A stretch of 64,000 bases of DNA, taken from Sunxiuqinia elliptica. Lineage in GTDB: Bacteria > Bacteroidota > Bacteroidia > Bacteroidales > Prolixibacteraceae. This document shows positions 54,555 to 61,299 of this stretch, piece by piece (position 1 is the first letter of the stretch; the number at the start of each line of letters is the position of its first letter). The translations under genes and the position numbers were made by a program. Under the pieces are notes generated by a model. That model was not told where the DNA came from, did no database searches, and saw nothing but the letters and a program-made list of their open reading frames with translations. The stretch lies in the NCBI RefSeq assembly GCF_900113005.1, contig NZ_FONW01000001.1, forward strand, positions 124,001 to 188,000, written 5' to 3'.

Positions 54555-56948
54555 TCATTCATACCTCAATGCTTCCACTGGATTTCGTGTAGCCGCTTTC
54601 CAGCTTTGCCAGCTAACCGTTAGCAGCGCAATGGCCAAAGCCAGCAAACCGGCCAAGGCAAAGATCCACCAACTCAGGGTGGTTTTATAAGCAAAGTTTT
54701 CAAGCCATTTACTCATGGCGTAATAAGCAATGGGACAAGCAATCACGAAAGCAATAGCCACCCATTTTACAAAGTCTTTGTTGAGCATCGTAAGGATTTC
54801 GGAAATTTTGGCCCCATTGACTTTGCGGACACCGATTTCTTTAATTCTGCTGCGCGTATCATAAAGCGAAATGGCAAACAAGCCAATTGACGAAATCAGG
54901 AAAGCAATGCATGTAAAAATCATGTAGATCTCACTAAGTCGTTTTTCCTTCCGGTACATAGCCTCAATATTGTCGGCTAAAAAAGCATATTCGAATGTTT
55001 CTCCCGGATTAAGCTCATCAAATAATTTCTGTACAAACTGGATCCCCTCTTTCGCAGTTTCTTCTTCAAACCGAATCATAAAGTTGGCTTCGACATCTTC
55101 AAAATACATCATAACCAAAGGGCGCGGTTTTACCGATAAATGTTCGGAATTAAAATCCTTTACAACCCCAAGTATTTCAAAACCGGCATTCTGATCATCC
55201 GAACGGGACCAGTACTTATTTAAAACTCTTGCTGAAGAAATATCCTTAATCCCCCAATACTTCTTCGCAGCCTCATTAATCACAACTTTATTCTCCCGCT
55301 GCTTATCTTTCTCCTTCTCAAAAAAACGACCTTCCACAAGTCGTAAGTCAAGAGTTTCCATATAATCCGGTGTCAATGCAAGAAAGTTGGCAGAAGTGTA
55401 ATCTCTCGTATCTCCCTGTAATTTCCATGGCATTACATGCGTGTTGATTGGCGAATTTCCTTGAGTAAAAGACTTTATAGCACTGCTGGTTGATAGTTCA
55501 TTTACAACATATTGAAAATTTTTCTGAGCTTCTTCCCGCTGTACTGCCCAGTCCTCCTTGTTTGTTGGGAAAGGCTGCTCTCGAAAAAGCCTGGTCGTAA
55601 TAATATTTGCAGAATGAAATCCAAGATCTTTATTCAACATTAAATGAAGTTGCTTTACCACAACAATGGAAGCTACCAGTAAAATCAAAGAAAGTGAAAA
55701 CTGAATCGTAGCCACCACATTTCTTCCTGCCAGTTTATTCCCTGATAAGACTTGATTCTTTAAGCTTTTTGCTAACGAGATTCTCAGAAAAACCACCGAA
55801 GGATAAATCATAGAAGCCAGAACAACTGCAACCAAAATAGCTAGGTTTAGCAAAAGTACCTGCCAAAAATCTGGATTCAGTTCAACTCCTACAATCCGAT
55901 TAAAATGAGGAAGTACCAAAAGAAACGTTACCGAAATCATCACTGCAGATGATAAAATAAGCATGCCCAACTCAGTCAATTTTTGATAAAAAATATGTTT
56001 TTGGCTTGCTCCTGAAATTTTATTGATTCCAATATTTTTGACAGATGAGTTAATACTTATGATCTGCAAATTTGAAAAGTTAAGCAATGTTATTACAAAG
56101 ATTATTGCAGTGATGACTAGTAAGATAGAGATGTTCTTTGGATTACCATGTTTTGGAAAAAGCCCATTGAACGACGCCCCTGAGTTGTCGTTGTATATCT
56201 TGTCAAAAGCCATTACATCCATCCGGCTATTTTTAAACTGAGGATGTTGATGTCCTAGGTTCTTTATTTGCTCTACAAAACCGGTTTTATCGAAACCGTC
56301 GTCAACCAAAATAAAGTTACCTCCCGATCGATTAAATGAAGCGGAATGCTCCGGCAGAATAAAGTCGAAATTTAGAGAGCTATTGACAGGAGGAGTTTCG
56401 ACAATTCCTTTCACCGTATAATTTTGCTGCACTCTTCCTGACAGCTTAACAGTCTTCCCCATGGGATTTTCACTACCAAAGAAGCGTTTTACAAGCCTCT
56501 CGGTAAAAACGACAGCATCTGGTTCTTTCAAAACAGCACTTTGATCTCCTACTTTTAGTTTAAAATCAAAAACGTCCAAAAAAGTACTGTCAGCTACAAT
56601 TCCTTCTGGAGAAATCGACCTCTCATCGTATTTAAAAAGAAGCTCCCCTTGGGCAAACTTCTTTACGCTAGCCAAATTTTCAATTCCAGGATAATCTCTA
56701 TAGTTAAAACCAAAAAACGAATTCGCATCAATTGCATCCAACTGGCTTTCTGGCGATTGTTGAATTATCAAAAGAAAGATGTCCTTTTCCCGCTTGTGAA
56801 AGTTATCCATTGACAATTCGTTATGGATATAAGTATACAGCAACGAAATACAGAGTGCGCTTAGTAATATCGTCACTAAACTACCCGCAAAAACCAGCCT
56901 ATTTGATTTGAAGTTTCTGAAAGTATATTTTAGATAGTATCTTACCAT
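54555..56948 (-). CDS. FtsX/MacB-type ABC permease, first of the array (P11)
   Basis: 797 aa from ATG 56948 (MVRYYLKYTFRNFKSNRLVF). TM1 is about 21-43. Coupling motifs are KNIGINKISGA and KEIGVRKVNGA (703), the latter beginning the common C-terminal block. The open frame continues 19 codons upstream through SATRNLVEALRYAKKN, but that part is the relic tail of another permease and not a genuine N-terminus. It is the first permease after the ATPase gene (101-bp gap holding the relic). PCD signature: RLVKRFFGSENPMGKTVKL. Confidence 0.9.
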   Translation of the reverse strand: MVRYYLKYTFRNFKSNRLVFAGSLVTILLSALCISLLYTYIHNELSMDNFHKREKDIFLLIIQQSPESQLDAIDANSFFGFNYRDYPGIENLASVKKFAQGELLFKYDERSISPEGIVADSTFLDVFDFKLKVGDQSAVLKEPDAVVFTERLVKRFFGSENPMGKTVKLSGRVQQNYTVKGIVETPPVNSSLNFDFILPEHSASFNRSGGNFILVDDGFDKTGFVEQIKNLGHQHPQFKNSRMDVMAFDKIYNDNSGASFNGLFPKHGNPKNISILLVITAIIFVITLLNFSNLQIISINSSVKNIGINKISGASQKHIFYQKLTELGMLILSSAVMISVTFLLVLPHFNRIVGVELNPDFWQVLLLNLAILVAVVLASMIYPSVVFLRISLAKSLKNQVLSGNKLAGRNVVATIQFSLSLILLVASIVVVKQLHLMLNKDLGFHSANIITTRLFREQPFPTNKEDWAVQREEAQKNFQYVVNELSTSSAIKSFTQGNSPINTHVMPWKLQGDTRDYTSANFLALTPDYMETLDLRLVEGRFFEKEKDKQRENKVVINEAAKKYWGIKDISSARVLNKYWSRSDDQNAGFEILGVVKDFNSEHLSVKPRPLVMMYFEDVEANFMIRFEEETAKEGIQFVQKLFDELNPGETFEYAFLADNIEAMYRKEKRLSEIYMIFTCIAFLISSIGLFAISLYDTRSRIKEIGVRKVNGAKISEILTMLNKDFVKWVAIAFVIACPIAYYAMSKWLENFAYKTTLSWWIFALAGLLALAIALLTVSWQSWKAATRNPVEALRYE

Positions 56949-56963
56949 AATTTCATTTTTTTT

Positions 56964-57049
56964 CGCATACCTCAACGCCTCTACCAGGTTTCGTGTAGCC
57001 GACACCGGCCTACGAGCAGCATCGCAAGCCCTAAAGCCAAAACACCTGG
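56964..57049 (-). pseudogene. Relic 3' end of a twelfth permease
   Basis: Between the ATPase stop and P11, the minus strand reads PGVLALGLAMLLVG in one frame. After a small deletion it reads SATRNLVEALRYA in another, then runs into KKN. These match AGVLALGIALLTVS and AATRNPVEALRYE of the intact permeases. The block in between (the WQSWR part) is lost with a frameshift, and the stop codon is gone. This is the remnant of a deleted permease gene. Confidence 0.8.
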
Positions 57050-57748
57050 CTACAACAAGACCTCGCCCAGTTGCTTTTTCACTTCCTCGGTAATAATCTG
57101 TCCATCAAATAGATTAACCACCCGGTGAGCAAATTCGGAGTCGTGCAACGAGTGGGTAACCATCACAATGGTAGTTCCTTCACGATTCAACTCGGTAAGC
57201 AGGTTCATCACTTCCAATCCGTTTTTCGAATCCAGGTTACCGGTAGGCTCATCCGCTAGAATTAGTTTTGGATTAGCCACGACAGCACGAGCAATGGCAA
57301 CACGCTGCTGCTGACCTCCAGAAAGCTGTTGCGGGAAGTGCTTCCGTCGGTGACTGATTTTCATGCGCTCCAGCACTCGTTCAACCATGGCTTTACGCTC
57401 GCTTGCTTTCAGTTTCAGGTAAATTAGAGGTAATTCAACGTTTTCATACACGTTCAACTCATCAATCAGGTTAAAGCTTTGAAACACAAAACCGATGTTT
57501 CCCTTCCGAAGTTGGGTCCGGTTACGTTCTTTCAACTGGCCAACCTCCTGCCCATCAAAAAAGTAATCGCCACCACTTGGATTATCCAGCAAGCCGATAA
57601 TATTCAGCAAGGTGGACTTTCCACATCCTGAAGGCCCCATAATAGCCACAAACTCACCTTTCTTTACATGCAGGTTGACATGGTTCAGCGCACTGGTTTC
57701 AATCTCCTCGGTGCGAAAAATTTTGGTTAGATCTACTGTTTTTATCAT
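57050..57748 (-). CDS. ABC transporter ATPase, LolD/MacB type
   Basis: A 232-residue cytoplasmic ATPase that should power the FtsX-type permeases. Walker A GPSGCGKST at 38-46, Q-loop Gln90 in GFVFQSFNL, signature LSGGQ at 142-146, Walker B LILADE at 162-167, and switch His in VTHS. The pattern is that of the LolD/MacB/FtsE group. From ATG 57748 the start MIKTVDLTKIFRTEEIETSA is family-normal; the open frame upstream runs through a CT/GA-rich repeat and is not used. It is the only ATPase gene in the window, placed between the four-helix-bundle gene and eleven permeases. Its tail is short (ends GEVLL). Confidence 0.96.
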   Translation of the reverse strand: MIKTVDLTKIFRTEEIETSALNHVNLHVKKGEFVAIMGPSGCGKSTLLNIIGLLDNPSGGDYFFDGQEVGQLKERNRTQLRKGNIGFVFQSFNLIDELNVYENVELPLIYLKLKASERKAMVERVLERMKISHRRKHFPQQLSGGQQQRVAIARAVVANPKLILADEPTGNLDSKNGLEVMNLLTELNREGTTIVMVTHSLHDSEFAHRVVNLFDGQIITEEVKKQLGEVLL

Positions 57749-57761
57749 AGTTGTATTAGCA

Positions 57762-57790
57762 TAGAGCAGAGCGCATGGGGCAAAGAGTAA
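57762..57790 (-). repeat. CT-rich intergenic repeat, copy A
   Basis: On the minus strand it reads CTCTTTGCCCCATGCGCTCT followed by GCTCTATGC. It lies in the short leader 14 bases before the ATPase start. It matches copy B (58256 on) in the opposite orientation across the four-helix-bundle gene, and copy C (59665 on) more loosely. Confidence 0.55.
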
Positions 57791-57814
57791 AAACATCAGC
57801 CCAAAAACTCTTAC

Positions 57815-58177
57815 TCAGTTTCTTAAAATTGATTTTCTAAAATTCGTTATTTTTCTACTTAAAGAGTCTAAATCGTTTAACACCTGATTCAATTGCTCTT
57901 CATCCAAAAACTGACGTCTGAAAGCAACATATGCGATATTGGCTGTCTCAAAAACAGAACGTCGTGCCATATTCAAAAAGTTAGCAAAGTCCTTCGCGGA
58001 AAAAGAGCCAGAACCTTCAGCAATATTATTAGAAATACTCAATGATGCAGCTCTTAGCTGTTCAGCTACTCTATAATTTCTTGCATCTCCCATCTCTTCT
58101 GCCAAATCAAAAAGCTGATCATTTAATGTAATCGCCTCCTTCCAAATATCTAAATCCATAAATCTAAAATGTGCCAT
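57815..58177 (-). CDS. Four-helix-bundle protein of the S23/avd-like family
   Basis: A 120-residue all-helical protein: FRFMDLDIWKEAITLNDQLF, RVAEQLRAASLSISNNIAEG, SFSAKDFANFLNMARRSVFE and LDEEQLNQVLNDLDSLSRKI. This is the family (TIGR02436-like) found as proteins from 23S rRNA intervening sequences, as avd of diversity-generating retroelements, and as stand-alone genes in Bacteroidota. It probably assembles into a homo-pentameric barrel and may bind nucleic acid. There is no reverse transcriptase or template repeat here, so it is not part of a retroelement. It sits inside the export operon between adaptor and ATPase genes and is bracketed by CT-rich repeats of opposite orientation, suggesting later insertion. 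Confidence 0.9.
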   Translation of the reverse strand: MAHFRFMDLDIWKEAITLNDQLFDLAEEMGDARNYRVAEQLRAASLSISNNIAEGSGSFSAKDFANFLNMARRSVFETANIAYVAFRRQFLDEEQLNQVLNDLDSLSRKITNFRKSILRN

Positions 58178-58249
58178 AATTAAAACTTTAAGTGTTCATT
58201 CAATTTATGAATTTTAGTTTGATTCTCATTTGTTAAACCAGCAACAGCC

Positions 58250-58291
58250 CCCCTTTGCTCTTTGCCCTATGCACTCTGCACTCTGCACTCC
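58250..58291 (+). repeat. CT-rich intergenic repeat, copy B
   Basis: Plus-strand CTTTGCTCTTTGCCCTATGC followed by three CACTCTG units. It lies just after the adaptor gene stop and upstream of the four-helix-bundle gene. It shares CTCTTTGCCC(T/C)ATGC(A/G)CTCTGC(A/T)CT with copy A. Confidence 0.55.
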
Positions 58292-58292
58292 G

Positions 58293-59549
58293 CTATTTAA
58301 AGACAATCTTATCGTTATCGCCAAAAAGCTCGTAGCTGGAAGTGATTACTTTTTCACCGGGCTCAAGGCCTTCCAGGACTTCGTAATATTGCGGGTTTTG
58401 CTTGCCAATGCGAATGGGGCGCTTCACTGCTTCAGTTCCGGCTTCATTCAACACAAAGACCCACTGCCCACCGGTGCTTTGAAAGAAGCCTCCACGAGGC
58501 AGCAACAAGGCTTTTTCGGCCTGTCCCAATTCCAACTTAATGTGGTAGGTCTGACCCGCCCGAATGTTGTCCGGCTTTTGCCCATCAAACAACAGATCGA
58601 TTTCAAACTGCCCTTCCCGAACCTCGGGATACACTTTTTTGACATTCAGCTGAAAGTTGGTTCCACTGCGATCGAAAGCAGCCGCCAAATCGCGTCTTAC
58701 CCGGTCAATGTAATGCTCATCAATGCGGGCCTTCACTTTGTAATTGTCCAGCACATGAATCAAGCCGATGCGCTGTCCCTGCCCAATTGACTGCCCAATT
58801 TCGGCATCCAACATGCCCAACTGACCATCAACCGGAGCTTTCACATTCAGGTTGTCCAACCGTTCGCGCACCAACTTCAACATCTGTCTCATTTTTTTGA
58901 GGTCAATTTCCAGCGTATTCATCGATGTTACCCGAATCAGAGAATCATTCTTTGCTTTTAATTTATTGATTTCCAGCAATCGGGTTTCAAAATCGAAATC
59001 TTCCTGTGCCTGTAAAAAATCTTCCTGTGAGATCAACTCATCATGAAACAGCTTGGTATATTGCTCAAAATGACGCTTTTTACGAATAAGTCGGTATTCA
59101 TTCTCAAGAATATTGCGTCGCGACTGAATCAACTCGGTCTCAAAGCTAATCTTGGTATTCCGCAGGTAATTCTCTTTCTCAGCCAATGAAGCTTCGCTAT
59201 TCATGATGGTTTGATAAAGTTGGCTGTTTTCAAGCTTTAGAATAATGTCGCCCTTCTCCACCATCGAGCCTTCTTCAATCAAGCGCTCTTCAACCCGGCC
59301 TCCCTCAATCGCATCGAGGTAAATGGTGGTAATTGGTTCAACCTGCCCAATAATGGTGATGTAGTCGTTAAACTGACCATCCACGACCGAGCTGATACTT
59401 AATTTATCTTGCTCAGCCCGAAAGACAGACTGATGGTCACCAAATGCAATTTGGTACACCAAAAACAGGAATCCCAGTATCCCTCCTGCCAGGTAAAAGT
59501 GCCAGCGTTTCAGCCCTTTTTTCTTCTCTATTACTTTATCCATCGCCAT
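58293..59549 (-). CDS. Periplasmic adaptor (membrane fusion) protein, HlyD/MacA type
   Basis: Links the inner-membrane permease to the TolC channel. 418 aa. The N-terminal cytoplasmic stub MAMDKVIEKKKGLKRWH is followed by one membrane helix at about 18-37. A lipoyl-like half motif (about 70-108, GQVEPITTIYLDAIEGGRVE) leads to a long coiled-coil hairpin (about 110-225, ENEYRLIRKKRHFEQYTKLF). The second lipoyl half is DGQLGMLDAEIGQSIGQGQR; beta-barrel and membrane-proximal domains end GEKVITSSYELFGDNDKIVF. It follows tolC on the same strand (164-bp gap with repeats). Together with the ATPase and a permease it would make a MacAB-TolC-like machine. Confidence 0.95.
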   Translation of the reverse strand: MAMDKVIEKKKGLKRWHFYLAGGILGFLFLVYQIAFGDHQSVFRAEQDKLSISSVVDGQFNDYITIIGQVEPITTIYLDAIEGGRVEERLIEEGSMVEKGDIILKLENSQLYQTIMNSEASLAEKENYLRNTKISFETELIQSRRNILENEYRLIRKKRHFEQYTKLFHDELISQEDFLQAQEDFDFETRLLEINKLKAKNDSLIRVTSMNTLEIDLKKMRQMLKLVRERLDNLNVKAPVDGQLGMLDAEIGQSIGQGQRIGLIHVLDNYKVKARIDEHYIDRVRRDLAAAFDRSGTNFQLNVKKVYPEVREGQFEIDLLFDGQKPDNIRAGQTYHIKLELGQAEKALLLPRGGFFQSTGGQWVFVLNEAGTEAVKRPIRIGKQNPQYYEVLEGLEPGEKVITSSYELFGDNDKIVFK

Positions 59550-59619
59550 AGCTAAAATTTTATTTCAAGTTTTTTAATTCCAGTTTTCCTTTTCACTCCA
59601 AGTCCTTGACAAAAATCAT

Positions 59620-59637
59620 CCCCGATAGCTATCGGGG
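59620..59637. repeat. 18-bp perfect palindrome
   Basis: CCCCGATAGCTATCGGGG, self-complementary over its full length, in the tolC-adaptor gap beside CT-rich repeat copy C. It looks like a dispersed intergenic palindrome, not a gene-specific operator. Confidence 0.5.
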
Positions 59638-59664
59638 CGCTTTCCGTTTTCCCGTCTCCCGTTT

Positions 59665-59707
59665 CCGTTCTCCTCTTGCCTCTTTACCCTCTGCTCTCTG
59701 CCCATTG
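59665..59707 (+). repeat. CT-rich intergenic repeat, copy C
   Basis: A pyrimidine-rich plus-strand run with CTCTTTACCCTCTGC and CTCTCTGCCC, ending in CATTGC. It is related to copies A and B but more degraded. It lies between the tolC stop and the adaptor start. Confidence 0.45.
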
Positions 59708-59713
59708 CAATCA

Positions 59714-61063
59714 TTATTCTTCCCAAAAGCGAACGCCTTTGTAGAAGTCTACAACCCGTGCTTTAATTGCCCACTGCAGGCTCGCCAGCAGTCGATTACT
59801 CTGCGCTTCGCCCAGACGATTTTTCACAGCCAGCAGCTCAATCACATCGATCAGCCCTTCATCATATTTTCGCTGGGCAACTTGAAAAGCCAGATCATCT
59901 GCCTCAACCTGCTTGCCAGTCTGCACAAATTCACGAAAAAGCGCTTGCAACTCCCTGCTGTTATTTAGCAACTCGTAATATACTGTTTGCCGGTATCTAT
60001 CCACCTGAATCTGCGCCTGCTCTTCGGCCAACTTTGCTTTCCGATATTGACTACGAATCTGGTTTTTAGCAAATACTGGAATTGAGATAGAAGCCCCAAC
60101 ATATTGACTCATGTTGTTATCCAATTGGGTTTTAAACGCAATTGTCTTCCCGTTATCATCCCGATAGGTTTCGTAATAGCCGGTACTGATTGATGCATTT
60201 AACTGAACAGTCGGAAAAAACTGACCACGAATAACTGCAGCCTCCTTTGCCGAAGCCTGCAAACGAGCCTCAGCCATCTTTACAAAAGGCGACTGAGTTA
60301 CAAACGAAGCAAAGAGGGAGTCGTTAGCCAGCAGCATACTGCTTACCAGCTCCGGCTCCTCCGCTTCTATTTGCATTTGTGTCAGCTCTCCTGCAGGCAG
60401 ATTCATTAACTGTCCCAGCCTTAGGCGTGCTTCTTGTTTTTTGTTTTCAGACTGAATGAGGTTCAGCTTCTCCTTTTCGTAAGTGGCCTGAATTTCGGCA
60501 AGATCAGTTCTCGCTTTCAAGCCTGTTTCTATCAATGCTTCTGTTTTCTTCAAGTTGATTTCAGACAAGCGCAATTGCTCCTTCGCAATTTCAATTAACC
60601 CGTTGTAGTAGGTTACATCGTAATACGCCATCAATATTTTAAAAGCCAGGTCATCCTGGTTGTTAATCGTTTCCCACTGAGCTGCTTCGCGCCTAAAACG
60701 AGAATACGCAATTTGGTTTTGCTGAATGAATCCACGAAATAAAGTCAAACTGGAATTCAGACTATTGGAGTTATTGAACAGCTCGGTATTAACAATATCG
60801 TTGGTGCTGGGATCGACCGATCGCCCAAAGTTTAAGCCTGCTGATGAAGAAGCAGAAACAGAAGGAAGTAAGTTTAGTTTAGATTGAAGCTGATCAATCT
60901 TTGCGGCTTCTTCTCCCAACTTCAGGTCGTACTGATCCAGGTTGTTTTGCAAGGCATAGTCAATACATTCATTTAAATTCCAGGTTTCTTGCGCCCCCAA
61001 AGGAAATCCAATTCCAAGGAGCAGAAACAATAGTAGTCCGTTTTTAATGGTCAATCTTCTCAT
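59714..61063 (-). CDS. TolC-like outer-membrane efflux protein
   Basis: Outer-membrane channel of 449 aa. The signal peptide is about 1-24 (LLLFLLLGIGFPLGAQ). Two OEP repeats follow: the first begins WNLNECIDYALQNNLDQYDL and has the typical SVSASSSAGLNFGRSVDPST barrel segment. The second begins near FVTQSPFVKMAEARLQASAK with the VQLNASISTGYYETYRDDN barrel segment. The long periplasmic helices are rich in Gln and Glu. It is the first gene of the leftward export operon and is divergent from the regulator genes. A sigma-54-like promoter lies about 85-100 bases upstream. Confidence 0.95.
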   Translation of the reverse strand: MRRLTIKNGLLLFLLLGIGFPLGAQETWNLNECIDYALQNNLDQYDLKLGEEAAKIDQLQSKLNLLPSVSASSSAGLNFGRSVDPSTNDIVNTELFNNSNSLNSSLTLFRGFIQQNQIAYSRFRREAAQWETINNQDDLAFKILMAYYDVTYYNGLIEIAKEQLRLSEINLKKTEALIETGLKARTDLAEIQATYEKEKLNLIQSENKKQEARLRLGQLMNLPAGELTQMQIEAEEPELVSSMLLANDSLFASFVTQSPFVKMAEARLQASAKEAAVIRGQFFPTVQLNASISTGYYETYRDDNGKTIAFKTQLDNNMSQYVGASISIPVFAKNQIRSQYRKAKLAEEQAQIQVDRYRQTVYYELLNNSRELQALFREFVQTGKQVEADDLAFQVAQRKYDEGLIDVIELLAVKNRLGEAQSNRLLASLQWAIKARVVDFYKGVRFWEE

Positions 61064-61146
61064 TCGTATCTAACATCATTTTACATTCACGACACAGATT
61101 CTTTTGATCATTTCCAGATCTCAAATCCCAAACACAACGAGTCAAT

Positions 61147-61163
61147 AACCATTACGATGCCAA
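61147..61163 (-). promoter_or_regulatory. Candidate sigma-54 promoter upstream of the tolC operon
   Basis: Minus strand TTGGCAT-CGTAA-TGGTT: a good -24 element (TGGCA) with correct spacing to a weaker -12 (TGGT for TTGC). The predicted start is near 61136, 73 bases before the tolC ATG. It shares GGCATCGT with the candidate before P7. The divergent gene encodes a sigma-54 activator. Confidence 0.4.
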
Positions 61164-61226
61164 AACACTAACAATCTCATTTAGAAGCTACTTAATTCAA
61201 ACTGCACTCATAACCTGTAAAATATA

Positions 61227-61267
61227 TTGACAAAAGAATGTAAAAATATTTGACACATTATTGTACA
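61227..61267. promoter_or_regulatory. Candidate enhancer / autoregulatory site in the tolC-regulator gap
   Basis: Two tandem elements, TTGACA-AAAGAA-TGTAAA (61227-61244) and TTGACA-CATTAT-TGTACA (61250-61267), start 23 bp apart. They are centred about 100 and 120 bp upstream of the predicted tolC start and 30-75 bp before the regulator gene. Each is an imperfect dyad TGACA-N6-TGTMA, as expected for a dimeric NtrC-type activator. Confidence 0.4.
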
Positions 61268-61299
61268 TCCATTGCCGATCTTCTAATTTTAAACAAAAA

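Larger units (their letters stand above)
32551..54842 (-). repeat. Seven-copy near-identical 3'-terminal coding repeat of the permease array
   Basis: The last 288 bases of seven permease genes encode almost the same 95 residues, from KEIG(I/V)RKVNGAK to ALRYE. Copies lie at 32551-32838, 34969-35256, 37407-37694, 39864-40151, 42321-42608, 47322-47609 and 54555-54842. For example, P2 and P3 differ at only 4 of 95 residues. Upstream of the block the same proteins are widely different. The other four permeases (P1, P7, P9, P10) keep only the extreme end. Confidence 0.85.

Noticed and set aside
56949-57005. GTG-started N-terminal extension of permease P11
   Set aside because: The extra residues (SATRNLVEALRYAKKN) are the tail of a permease relic, and the normal permease start MVRYYLKYTFRN follows.
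30086-57005. Permease array as a recent tandem duplication of whole genes
   Set aside because: Only the 3' ends are near-identical; the N-terminal halves are too different for recent whole-gene duplication.
57815-58177. Diversity-generating retroelement, suggested by the avd-like gene
   Set aside because: No reverse transcriptase gene and no template/variable repeat pair were seen nearby.
58230-58790. Plus-strand open frame of 186 codons
   Set aside because: It runs antisense through the adaptor gene and begins in the CT-rich repeat; it shows no domain, and the adaptor frame is clearly the coding one.
61227-61267. TTGACA as a classical -35 promoter box
   Set aside because: Bacteroidota primary promoters use TTTG/TAnnTTTG, no TATAAT lies 17 bp away, and the motif recurs in both orientations as paired sites.
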